Part shown: positions 1 to 10,020 of the stretch, in pieces
How the letters are laid out: the number at the start of each line of letters is the position of its first letter
How positions within the stretch are numbered: the stretch's first letter is position 1
Assembly: GCF_015832195.1 (NCBI RefSeq)
Contig: NC_052046.1
Span: 36,112,911-36,176,910, forward strand
Direction: 5' to 3'
DNA length: 64,000 nucleotides
Source: Motacilla alba alba
Taxonomy: Eukaryota > Chordata > Aves > Passeriformes > Motacillidae
Position numbers and translations under genes: made by a program
The notes under the pieces: model-generated
What the model saw: the letters and a program-made list of their open reading frames with translations, nothing else
The model's database searches: none
What the model was told of the DNA's origin: nothing

Positions 1-674
1 CTCCAAATAGAGACTGAAACCCAAAATTTATTTTCTTACCGATTCATCTTTTTTTTTTTTTTTTTTTTTATGGATATAGCTCAGTGTTCTGTTTTAATGT
101 GGAAATTATTTTGAGGTGGAAAAAGAACTTTGTGTTATCTTGAAGTTAGTGTTGCTGATTTTAAAACTGTAGCGAAACCTTACCATTTTGGACACTTGTC
201 ATGTTAAACTCCAGCAAGTTCCAGTTCTTCCCCCAAGAAAGTTTCCATTCTCAAAGTAGATAGGTAACAAGGATATAGAACTCCTGTTCCCCACTTTTTT
301 TGTCTATAGGATTCTAGTTTGATCCTTAACAGCTACTATGCCTTAGGCATCTTAAAAAAAATTGATCGCTCTTGTCAGTGTAGCCTGTATAAAAAGCATG
401 ACAAAATCCACCATGCAGCTAGGCTTAAACTTTCTTTTTGGCAGAGCATGTGTAGTTTTTATTTTGTTTGCAGTGAAAAGAAGATAGACTTCAGTTTGTA
501 GCTGATGGAGATGGCAGGTAGAAGGAAAAGATTTTGACTCTAGGAAAGTACTGGTTTTTTCTGAAAGCCATGAATTTTACATGTGAACTAATTATCTGTT
601 TTATCTTCCTCTCATAATTAAAATTAGATTTTACATAGAATCTAAACTTTTTGTTTTTTCACTTCTTATCTTAG
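1..674 (+). other. HSDL2: HSDL2 intron (3' part)
   Basis: This AT-rich intron sequence ends in a pyrimidine-rich tract and an AG at 673-674. A T-run lies at about 49-70. The small open frame at 319-501 has no recognisable similarity and is probably chance. No other feature was seen. Confidence 0.8.
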
Positions 675-773
675 CTTATACCATTTCTAAATATGGGATG
701 TCCATGTGTGTCTTGGGAATGGCAGAAGAATTTAGAGGAGAAGTTGCTGTCAATGCTTTATGGCCTAAAACAG
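675..773 (+). CDS. HSDL2: HSDL2 coding exon carrying the SDR catalytic Tyr and Lys
   Basis: The exon is flanked by AG (673-674) and GT (774-775). After completing a split codon it reads AYTISKYGMSMCVLGMAEEF and continues to NALWPKT. The YTISK at about 677-691 is the SDR Y-x-x-x-K catalytic motif; the Tyr acts as general acid/base and the Lys lowers its pKa. The match to the conserved HSDL2 segment is near-identical, which fixes both gene and frame. It ends after the first base of an Ala codon completed in the next exon. Confidence 0.95.
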
Positions 774-3700
774 GTAAATTTTTTTTAGTATTACTGAAAT
801 ACTGACTTTCTGTGTTTTGTCTGCTAAAGCTTGTTTTATTTGACACTGAATATACTTCAGACTTCTTGTGAAATAGATTCAAGTGATTGAGCAGTTCTTT
901 TATGTGTTATTTTTTCATTCTGCATGGGTTCTGGTTTTCATTGCTAGTTCTCACTAGACTGTTGTCACTTTGATCTAAGCTCATCTTCATCTAGTTTAAA
1001 ACTGCACAGTTGAAGTGTGTATGTAGTGTTTGGCTTGCCTCTGCTTTTTCTGATGCACCCAGTGTTTTGGTTTGGACAGAATCACAAAAATAATTGTGTG
1101 CTTTAATGAGTGGGTATTGAACATCTGAGTCTGTACTACTACTCAGAATTCCTTGCTAGTTAAACTGTGGGAGCTTACTGACAAGATAGATACCTCTGTA
1201 CATGTGGAAATAATTTTTAAAAGGCCTATTCCTAGAAGTTTTGGCACAGTGCAGTTCTGTGAAGAGCTATTCACAGAACCATCTGATTGCAAATGACAAG
1301 AAATTAAAGAGCTTTCTGGAAGAAAAATAGCTTAATGCTCCCATGTTGTATTAGCTTCAATTTGCTTTGTGTGGGTTAGTGAGGATAAGGACTGCTGTTG
1401 AGGTTTGGCCAGCTGTTTGCCAAGGAGGCCAGTCTCTTTTCCCCAAATATATTTATGGGCAGAAGTTATACTGAGTGTTAAAATCAATACCTGACAGAGG
1501 GTAATCCTGCCCCTTAGTGGTGTAAGCCCAGTCACTGTGTTAGAAAACATTACAAGAGTGTTTATTTCCTTAACGTGTGCAAGGAAGGAAGAAGGAAGAG
1601 GAGATAAAGATATGAACCAAGATCCTCTTCTGAGGATGGTGCTCCTGTTTAAGGAGTGTTTGTACACACACTTCAATGTTTTGCTGATAGGAATTGCAGG
1701 CCACTTTTAACCATTAGTGGGAACTGGAACTCTCTGATCTACTTTCTGTAAGGTGAGAAATGTGAGGAAAACTTAACTATTCAGACAAAATCAGACAAAT
1801 TTCTCTGCATGAATACAGTAGGTGATCATCAGTTGAACAGTTGGGTTGGTGTGCCTGACAGACTTGGTCTTTTTTCATTGGTCTGGATGCTTGCATCTTA
1901 AATGCTTCCAGTAAATGGATGTCTCATAGTTCTGCTCACTCTGTGAGTTCTACCCACAGAAATATTTTGGTAAGGGATTGACTTTTAAAATTATAGTTAT
2001 ATCATTCACTATAATAATATCATCACAAAACCTGTACTATATTGAAGACGATAAGCTCTTCATCTGTGATGTACTGAAGGCATTCATAACTTATGAATAC
2101 GGATTGCCTTGTGGTGAAGTCAAAGTTCACCTTTCAGGTTTCAAGTGTATGTTGTATGTTTTTATTTCTGAGGCAGTTAAAAGAAATGTGCACTTGTTTC
2201 CACATACTTGCTTCTTGAGTGCCCCAAGAAAACCTCAATAAATTTTCAATAGAGATTTCCCAGTATCTATATCTTTTGTAACAGAACCATGAAACCTGAT
2301 TCTTGGTCTTTAGCTCCCTAGATCCCACCCATCCCCTCTATCTTATCTTTAAAATGGCACTGTTAAATGAGTTTTATATCCCCTCAGAATCCAGTAGGTG
2401 GGATTTACTTGGTTTCTCATTAACAGAGGTGACCTTCTGCCTACCATTGTGTGGCTTTTGGTCATTGACTGATTTAACAGTGTATATTGCCTATGAAAGT
2501 TAGGGACTGTAAAGGAATTAATTCAGATGATCTCATTCCGATAGAGAGACATGTTATGAAACTGTAGACAGCCAATTTAATTTATTTTTTCATGAAAAGA
2601 GTGTTACAAGATTGCCTGTGTCTTGCAAGTGCACACATTCATATGCTGTATAGACACATTATGTGGATCCTCCACAGCTTTCTAATTCTGGATGTGCTGG
2701 AAAAAACATCACTACTATTGTGGAAATGACTCAGTGGCTTTATAGGTCCTGTTAAAAGCTAAAGAATTTTTATTCTGTAGAGACCAGCTGGTTATAATAG
2801 GTATTTATGTCGCAACATGGCTGTTTCCCCCACCCAGCTGAATAATTTGACCTGAAAAATAATGGCAAGGGAAAAAGGAACCTGTGAGAATTTCTCCACC
2901 CCTTCCACAACATAAATTTTTTTCAGAGGGGCAGCTAACTTTATAAGCAGGTTACATCAGTAGTAATGCCTGTGTCTCAGATGTGGTCTGGTATTAAAGG
3001 ATGTCTATGGTGCTATTAATAAAGCTTCTATAAAATCTGACATTCTTAATGTGGGGAAATGGGAAACCCAAACCAAATACAATTGTATCTTTCTCTTGAG
3101 CATTTCATTTCTACTGTGTCCTTGGTAACATATCCATACCTGCTAAAGTAAGAAGAGAACACTCTGGGAGCTGCTACTGGTTACAGAGTGCAGCTGATAC
3201 TTGTTCCCCACAGGATCCTGCAGAACATGAGGTTTGGAAGTGCAGGGAGATTCAATTTACAGATGAAAACAGTATATATTCTAATAAATGCTTTTTAAAA
3301 GAAAGATCAGTCTATGTGAGATGCTGTAAAGAAATTTTAAAAAGTAATTAAGCTTTTTATAAAATCAAAAGTATGCAAGCAGAGCTTTTAATTTGCAGAA
3401 ATCGTGCTTGCTCATTCAGTGATGCCTCCTTGAAAACTAATGTGACATAAAGTATAAAAGATTATAAAGTGTGAATTCTCCAGTACAAAAAAAACGTGCT
3501 TTTGAAAGGTTTATCTTCCAAGAGTGAGAAAGTTAACTACCTTGTTGTGAACATCCAGAGAGGCAGTGTTGGAGAATTCCAGGGTATCTGAAACACAGTT
3601 GTAAAGTTTCTAATTTAAGAGCCCACTATCATCTCATACAAATGTGTTTTCCCTCAGTGTATGGATGCCAGGATGGGTTCATTAATCTGACTCTTTAAAC

Positions 3701-5479
3701 ACATGAAGGTATATTGGTACTGAGATGCCAGAGTTCTCCATTTATCTAAAAGTGAAAGAGGACATCTGTCAAAAGGGCAAGGGGCAATCCCATCAGAAAG
3801 AGAGCAGAGGATAATACAGGTGTCCTGGGATAGAACTGAAAGTCTATTGATGTGCGTTAGAGGCAAACCCGCATACCTTTGTATGAAATGAATGTAATAA
3901 TGTGCAGACAGACTACAAGGCAGTACTGTTTGAAACCTCTTTGCTTCAATCTATGCAGATAGGTTGACTGTGCTCAGAAGAATAATAGTTAACAGTAACA
4001 GAGAAGTGACCTGTGGGACAGGGAAAGTGAGCAGCTTAATGAATCCTCAGAATAAATATATTTAAGTTAAGAGAACTTGATAAATTTCATTATAGTATTT
4101 GACAAAAATATTTTCTGCACTGTTGGTAGCTATTAAAAAAAATCTTGCTGGGCATATACCACTTCAGAAGATGTAAAAAAAGGCAAATTTATTGACTTCC
4201 TTAAGGATGAGAAGAAGACCTAGGTTGACCTACATGTATGTTCAGTACATCTTTTTGTCACCTTTTATTTAGACATGGGTTTGTAGTAGTTCAGTTGATA
4301 TGAAAAAAAAAACCTGAGGTTGCTTAATGGTAAATGGTAAATGAAATCTACACACTTCTGCACTCTCCTAGGATACACTTGGACAGGAGCTCTCAGGCCA
4401 GTGCTTAAGAGACTTTGGTCCTTTTTCCCAGTATGTCATTTGAAAGGTGAATGAATGATCCAGCTCAGATACATGTGTCCTGCCCAGTGCCTATTTTTTT
4501 TGCTATTTAAGGAATATTGGGATCATTTCTGTACCAAAATCGCTGTTACTTTGTGTGGAATGGAAGCACTGAAAGGAAGACAAAAATTTGTCCTTTAAGA
4601 TTTATCCTTCTGCTTCCCTGATGAACTGGCCTGATATGTAGGAAAGGATTTGTGAATGTGCCTCAAAACTTGGCGGCAGAGTGTTGAGTTTTAAACAGCA
4701 GATGGGAAAAACTAATGAAGCAGAACATATGAGAGAAAAACAGTAAGATGGCAAAGGTCAAAAGCTGCAACCAGACAGCCTTTCCATGGAATAGGATGAA
4801 AAAAAATGGAATGGATACCTCACCCTGGAAGAGCAAATCACAGACTTAAACAGCAACATGCTACAGTTTTAGTAGCTCCCATGAGAGAAACATAAAGAAT
4901 ATTAGTAGAATGGTACAGAAGTAACAGAATTGCTTAATAAAAGAATCAGAAGCCTAGGAGATGTGGATTTTATTCTTAGGTCTAACACAGCCTTTCTGTG
5001 GAATACTGAACAAGTAATGTGAGGTTTTGTTATTTGGTTTCTTAGGAGAAACACTTTAGTAGCTCATGGGAGATATCAAAAGACTAAAAATTAAGCACCA
5101 AGACTTTCAGTGTGATAATCACCAAAGCTAATTCCTCTTTATAACTGATGTGTCACACATTCACTTTGAGGAAAAATGTTGTCCTGTTAGTTTTTCATGT
5201 CCTGAGCAGCTGGTGGAAAACTGGTGGGCTGATAAATACATAGAGGGATGTGAATGTCAGAAAATGTTCAGGCATTTTTGATTCCTGTGATACTTTCATG
5301 GATTTTTTTACTGTTGCTTGTAAACAAATTATTTGTTGGTTGGTAGTATTTCACAGCTTCTGTCTTCTAGAGTTTCCTTTTATGTGAAAGGAAAATAAAG
5401 TTTGTTTACCTGTGAAAGAAATGAGAATTCCATGTTATCAGTGTTAAAGCTTTGTTTTCTTACCCTCCAAACTTTCTAG
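774..5479 (+). other. HSDL2: HSDL2 intron, 4.7 kb
   Basis: The intron has a GTAAAT donor and an AG acceptor at 5478-5479. Short open frames on both strands here lack any family signature. I see no CR1 and no long simple repeat; at about 4327-4341 there is a short doubling of a TAAATGG-like unit. Nothing else was recognised. Confidence 0.85.
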
Positions 5480-5674
5480 CCATACATACAGCTGCTATGG
5501 ATATGCTGGGAGGAGCTGGAATAGAAAAACAGTGCAGGAAAACGGACATCCTGGCAGATGCTGCCTATTGCATTTTGACGAAACCAAAAACTTTCACTGG
5601 GAACTTCGTTATTGATGAAGTTCTGCTGAGAGAAGAAGGAGTTAAGGATTTTGATGTTTATGCAATTGCACCAG
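5480..5674 (+). CDS. HSDL2: HSDL2 coding exon, SDR C-terminal half
   Basis: This exon of 64 codons plus split codons begins AIHTAAMDMLGGAGIEKQCR and contains ADAAYCILTKPKTFTGNF and DFDVYAIAPG. These are hallmark HSDL2 segments after the catalytic helix, covering the substrate-loop side of the SDR fold. The donor is GTAAAA after CCAG. The reading frame stays open past the donor into the intron, so a naive reading would start upstream at 5452 and stop at 5742; the splice sites and homology show that both extensions are intronic. Confidence 0.95.
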
Positions 5675-6179
5675 GTAAAAGAGATCTTTTAAAGGTGAGA
5701 AGTAAGTTCAAGAAGGAGGGAAGAATATATGGAGAATATTAATACAGTTTTGTTTCCCAGGATTTTTTAATAAGTTTATAAAAAATGTTGCTTTGCCACA
5801 GCTTTGAGAACACGCCTTAGTAGAAAGGCCATATGGATCCACTGAGAGTTTAATAATTAAATGTCTATTAAATTAAATTAAGAAATTCTGTTATGAGAAG
5901 AAAACCTACCTGCATTGTAGATGTATATATTACTATTCAACAGCTAATGAGATAGATTTTTATGTTTTTCCTCTCCAGTGTTCTTCATTGCAACCTTAGA
6001 AGGCTTCTAGGTCAGATTTTAAATGAACAAAATTCTAAACATGTTACTTCATTCTATGTTTTTCCTTCAAATTTAAACTGAGATACAGTACTACTTGGCT
6101 GTAGTTTCAGATGAAATTGATTCTTACTGTGCAAGTCTGATTTACTTGGGTTTATTACTACATTTTTCCTCCCTCTTAG
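5675..6179 (+). other. HSDL2: HSDL2 intron, 505 bp
   Basis: Short AT-rich intron between GT (5675) and AG (6178-6179). No repeats or other features were recognised. Confidence 0.85.
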
Positions 6180-6245
6180 GTCACCCTCTGATGCCTGATT
6201 TCTTCTTAGATGTTGAAATTGACACTACAGCTATGAAGCAAGAAG
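6180..6245 (+). CDS. HSDL2: HSDL2 coding exon, end of SDR domain
   Basis: A 66-bp exon encodes GHPLMPDFFLDVEIDTTAMK and then QE plus a split Gly codon. The GHPL..DFFLD stretch matches the conserved end of the HSDL2 SDR region, and the remainder starts the poorly conserved interdomain linker. It is flanked by AG at 6178-6179 and a GTAGGG donor at 6246. Confidence 0.92.
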
Positions 6246-7581
6246 GTAGGGAAAGAACCATATGTACAAGTCCATAATTTCCATAATTAATTTTATTTCA
6301 CAATAAGGAATGTTCTCTGTTTTTATTTTTCCCCAATGAATTTGGACTCCACTCAAGCTTTTTTAGGAAAAATCATTTTCTCGTTTGAAGAGTAAGATCT
6401 ATGGCAGTGACAATGTAGTTAAAACTGGGGAAAAAAATCATACCCCTTGCAGGACATCCATGGTGTAAAGTCAGTGCATTATTTTGAAGAATTCTTTTTT
6501 AATCATCTGAATTGTGGTAGTAGGGAGGTCACAGGTAAGTATTGCTGGAAAAATAAATTAGACTGCAAACAGCATATTTTGTGGGAATATCTCCTTTGCC
6601 TTGCTTATTTATACAGAAGAATATGACATAAAGCTTCCATGGCTTCTTACATGAAATGTGCACAATTTGCACATTCAAAATAACTCTTGGGTGAAAGGTA
6701 GAACTTTTTTGTAGAAAAGCACTGCTTTTTCTTTTTCAGAATTGTTTTATGTCAAGTTGAAGGGCAACTGAGAGTGCTGAACTGCTTTTATAGGAGTGTC
6801 AAAATAGGGATAAGGCCAGAGAAGAGGAGGCAAGCTTGGAAGTGTTCCTTTCTGGTGGGAATACTCCTTGAGTAGTCACACTAGGACCATTCTGGCAGGG
6901 ACAGATGGTGTTAGTTCCTTGGGCTCCTAGTGCAGGTTATTTTGTAGGGACTCACAGAACAGACCTAAGTATTTTTGATAGTGAAGACACCTAAGAGTGT
7001 CTTCACTAGCAGTTTAAGGGGCTTTTCCACTTGATTGGCTTTGTAAATTGCAAAAGCTTTCCTTTATTGTTAAATGTGCCTGTTTATTGGGGTGAAGTAA
7101 GCCATTGATCAAAGCAGTAAATTAATTTTCACCTTAGAAGCCATTGCAGAAGAATTTATGAATATATGCATGTTCTTTACAAGATAGACAAGACAGAAGT
7201 ATTTTGAGATGAAACCAATGGCTGTTAAAGACTCTGATTTTTGATTTTTAATGTCAGAAGTAGAGTTTGGATTGCATTAGGAAACTATTGTGTGAGCATC
7301 TGTAATGAACCGTAAACAGAATTTTGCTGTGGTTTTATTTTCGCTTTTCTTTGGATCTATCAGGAATCGAAATTTATTGCAGCATTACGTTTAGTGATGT
7401 ACACCTATTCAGATTTCTGGTGGAGAAAGCATCCTTTATCAGTGTTAATACTGAAATGATAAAATAATAACTTTCCCTAGTTGCAAGCTTAAATATTTCC
7501 CTATGGAGTTCTCTGCTGATGGTTCTACATTCACTTTTAAAGTGGTTTGCATTTGAAAGAGAAAAGTAATCTTTCTCATAG
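6246..7581 (+). other. HSDL2: HSDL2 intron, 1.3 kb
   Basis: AT-rich intron with no transposon recognised. It contains a perfect 12-bp inverted repeat at 6979-7008, listed separately. Confidence 0.85.
6979..7008. repeat. Perfect inverted repeat, 12-bp arms, 6-nt loop
   Basis: Arms at 6979-6990 and 6997-7008 (TAGTGAAGACAC and its exact reverse complement) surround the loop CTAAGA. It would form a stable stem in the HSDL2 pre-mRNA. No known function is assigned. Confidence 0.8.
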
Positions 7582-7767
7582 GAGCTGCTCAAGAGAAGAA
7601 ATTAGGCAGATCCCAGCAGGAAGGAGCAGATGCAGCCAAGGCTAAGACAGAATCTGCTGCAGCCACACCATCGGGTCCTGTTGCAGAGACGTTCCGAGTT
7701 ATCCAAGGGGCAGTGACGGAAGAGTACGTGAGAAGTACTCAGGGTGTCTTTGAGTTTGAGCTCTCTG
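7582..7767 (+). CDS. HSDL2: HSDL2 coding exon, linker and start of SCP2 domain
   Basis: This exon of 61 full codons has two parts. The first is a low-complexity Ala/Lys/Glu/Gln linker (AAQEKKLGRSQQEGADAAKA and onward), which differs from mammalian linkers. The second is the conserved start of the SCP2-like domain, ETFRVIQGAVTEEYVRSTQG and FEFELSG. It is flanked by AG at 7580-7581 and a GTAAGC donor at 7768. The open frame continues into the next intron, which is GC-rich and has few stops. Confidence 0.94.
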
Positions 7768-8273
7768 GTAAGCCCATCGCTTGTGCAGCCTGGCCTAGCA
7801 AAAGGCCCTGGGTGTTTTCAGACACAACCACTTTGGAAGCTGACGCACTTTCCCGCAGCAGACGGGCTCCTCTTCGGTTCTGTGTGCCGCTCCTGCTGCA
7901 GGCCCACTTGGGCAGGCCCCGGGAGCTGCTGTCCCTCGTGCCGCGCACGGAGCCTCTGTCCCGGCGCTGCCGCCCCGCACGGGGCTGGTGCGGCCACGGA
8001 CAGGGCGCTCTCGGGGCCACGGCAGAAGCGCCAGCTGCCAGCGGCTCTGTGAGCAAAGCGCAGCCTCTGGGCTCTCCTGCCCGTGGCCGCAGCCCGTGGT
8101 GCTTGGGGCGTCACGGGGGACAGGAGGCGACTCCTTGCAGAGCGCCCGCCAGCGTGCGGGCTGCCACGGAACCGCTGCAGACGCACACGGCCGCGGCCGT
8201 CTGGCGGGGGCAACAGAGAGGGAGGGCGCAGCAGTCCTTGCTGCCTTCTCACCTCGCTTCACTCTCTGTCCAG
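7768..8273 (+). other. HSDL2: GC- and CpG-rich HSDL2 intron
   Basis: This intron of about 506 bp is strikingly rich in G, C and CpG (clusters at about 7919-7995 and 8140-8230), in an otherwise AT-rich gene. It runs from GTAAGC to a CCAG acceptor. Low stop density leaves several overlapping frames of 100-200 codons open on both strands, but none shows a recognisable domain and the flanking exons splice cleanly across it. It could be an intragenic CpG island, a recombination-related GC tract, or an inserted GC-rich sequence. Confidence 0.85.
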
Positions 8274-8402
8274 GCGATGGTGGAGGCACTTGGTACATTG
8301 ACCTGAAGACCAAGGGTGGGAGCGCTGGCTTCGGGAAGCCTCCCGTGACAGCTGATGTGGTTATGAGCATGTCGAGTGCCGACTTTGTGAAGATGTTCAC
8401 AG
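8274..8402 (+). CDS. HSDL2: HSDL2 coding exon, SCP2 domain core
   Basis: Encodes DGGGTWYIDLKTKGGSAGFG followed by a segment including ADVVMSMSSADFVKMFTG. This is the SCP2 beta-sheet core and the 'V-M-S-M-x-x-x-D-F-V-K-M-F' stretch typical of SCP2-family lipid-binding domains. The AG acceptor is at 8272-8273 and the GTGAGG donor at 8403. Confidence 0.95.
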
Positions 8403-8602
8403 GTGAGGGACAAAGGCCTCAATGCGTTGGACTTGTGCTCTGAGCATGCCTGAGCAGCCTCTCCTAAATGTCCACTGCTTGTACCAGTAGGACTTGGTAG
8501 CAATGTAGATGCTAACGTTTCATTGTGGTGGCATAATGTTTTCATGTGCGAGGCTCTTTTCATTTCGTTTGGTATTCTGATGATTGTGTTTCTTCTTTTT
8601 AG

Positions 8603-8715
8603 GTAAATTAAAGCCAACTCTGGCTTTCATGACTGGAAGATTAAGGATTAAAGGAAACATGGCACTAGCAATAAAGCTTGAGAAGATGCTTTCACAGCTT
8701 AATTCTAAACTGTGA
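8603..8715 (+). CDS. HSDL2: HSDL2 final coding exon, SCP2 end and SKL signal
   Basis: Encodes KLKPTLAFMTGRLRIKGNMA followed by LAIKLEKMLSQLNSKL and a TGA stop at 8713-8715. The G-x-L-x-I-x-G-(N/D)-M-x-x-A pattern is the C-terminal SCP2 signature. The final SKL is a canonical PTS1 recognised by PEX5; the human protein ends, from memory, in the variant ARL. The acceptor AG is at 8601-8602. Confidence 0.96.
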
Positions 8716-8835
8716 GGGGAAACCCATACTAGCACAACAGTGGCCTTTAATATATAACTGCAATGCTGTTTTAAATTTTTAGTCCTTGTTTTTCTGATGC
8801 AGTATAAGAAATAAAGATAAAATGTGAGATTTTTA
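8716..8835 (+). other. HSDL2: HSDL2 3'UTR
   Basis: A short UTR follows the stop. A canonical AATAAA lies at 8810-8815, about 95 bp downstream, and cleavage is expected 10-25 bp beyond it. The end is approximate. Confidence 0.75.
8810..8815 (+). terminator. HSDL2: Poly(A) signal AATAAA of HSDL2
   Basis: An exact AATAAA hexamer sits just downstream of the HSDL2 stop in an AT-rich 3'UTR, with TG/T-rich sequence following. Confidence 0.85.
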
Positions 8836-9675
8836 TAGAAGAAGTAACTCAATCTCATTAAGAAGATGTTCATAATTAAACTAATTCTGTCTCAAGAATG
8901 CACTTAGGTTCCAGGTGTTTTCTTTGTTTCTGCTCCTCTGGATCAACATAGGACATGTGAAGTGAGTTTTTTCCCATGTAGCTGATTGTGCACCTATCCC
9001 ATGGAAAAGGTGGGTAGAGCAAATGTCACCCTGCAGATCAGTCCTAGAAGTGCTGTGCTGAATTTACTAAGCTGGCTTAGGAGTAGAAGTAATGTAGTCG
9101 GTTTAACAGAGCTTTAGTTACACCTGGTAAATCATTATCTCAAATTTTTCTTTCCTTTCATGAGTTTATTACCTACACGTGTTCTCATACCTCTGTATTG
9201 CACTGAGGCTGCACAGCCTTACCGAGTGATAAGCAGGTTTTCTTCTTATGCAAAGGTGCACTGACACACGTGCATGCTCATGTGCTCTCTCTCTTCTCCT
9301 GTCCCCCTACATCCCTGCAGCCAGTCATTTCCCCTTCCATTTGGCTGGTAAAGCCCACTGGTGAAATTATGCATGTCTCCACTTTTTAAGTGCCCAAGTG
9401 CACTTACGCTTGCACACATGGGCTGCCACTTCATGTGACAGCATCTGCAAAGTCAGATGGACCAACCTCTTAAAATGTTTATTCATGGTGGCCAAAAAAC
9501 CTGCCCAGAATCTGGATCATTCACTCTTCTGACCAAGATGAGAAGGTTGCAAGACTTAGGATTTATTTCTTAATTAACTTAGAAACTCAAAAGTTTACAA
9601 CTTGTTAGAGCCTGTGCTTGTTTAAAATTGTTTGACCTGCATTGAAAAGGTCACATCTGTATTGCTTTCATCACA
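8836..9675. other. Intergenic, no feature recognised
   Basis: The sequence directly downstream of HSDL2 has no coding exon, transposon or RNA gene that I can identify. The short open frame at 9246-9434 (minus) lacks any family signature. Confidence 0.7.
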
Positions 9676-10020
9676 GTTCACAGAATCACAGAATGGGTCA
9701 GTTTGGAATGGACCAGACATTGGGTCATCTGGTCCAACCTCCCTGCTCAAGCAGTGTTGTCCTAAAGCACATTGCACAGAATTAAGAACAGATGGTTCTT
9801 GAGTATCTCCAGTGAGGGAGTCTCCGTAGCCTCTGTGGACAGCCTGTTCCAGTGTGCAGTCAATCTCACAGTAAAAAAACTCTTCCTCATATTTGAGTGG
9901 GAATTCCTGTTCATCAGTTTTGCCCATTGCCTCTTGACCTATTGCTTGGTATCACTGAGAAGAGCCTGGATCCATGCTCTTGGCACCCTGCCTTCAGATA
10001 CTTGCAGATACTGATGAGGT
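9676..10020 (-). mobile_element. CR1 LINE fragment (3' end), minus strand
   Basis: Read on the + strand it starts with the reversed CR1 tail (TCACAGAATCACAGAATG). The GTCCAACCTCCCTGCTCAAG stretch and the CTGTTCCAGTG and CTCTTCCTCATA segments follow, which are typical of the 3' part of avian CR1. It ends near the GATACTGATGAG motif. CR1 is a chicken-repeat-1 non-LTR retrotransposon and is usually 5' truncated, as here. Confidence 0.9.

Larger units (their letters stand above)
1..8835 (+). other. HSDL2: HSDL2 gene, 3' portion (six coding exons, introns, 3'UTR)
   Basis: HSDL2 is an SDR-family (short-chain dehydrogenase/reductase) protein with a C-terminal SCP2 sterol-carrier domain. It is peroxisomal, and its substrate is poorly defined. 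Six exons splice in one frame, each junction splitting a codon after its first base, into about 262 codons including the stop; the human protein is about 418 residues, so the N-terminal part lies left of the window. The joined product runs from the SDR catalytic Tyr-x-x-x-Lys, through the SDR C-terminal half and a variable Ala/Lys/Glu-rich linker, into a complete SCP2 domain. It ends in SKL, a textbook type-1 peroxisomal targeting signal. All internal junctions are GT-AG and no disabling change is visible, so the gene looks functional. The gene's 3' end is taken as just after the poly(A) signal at 8810-8815; the exact cleavage site is estimated. Confidence 0.95.

Noticed and set aside
7713..8443. 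Several overlapping open frames of 100-200 codons on both strands
   Set aside because: They lie in the GC-rich HSDL2 intron and neighbouring exons. Frame openness follows from scarce AT-rich stops, and no domain is recognisable outside the true exons.
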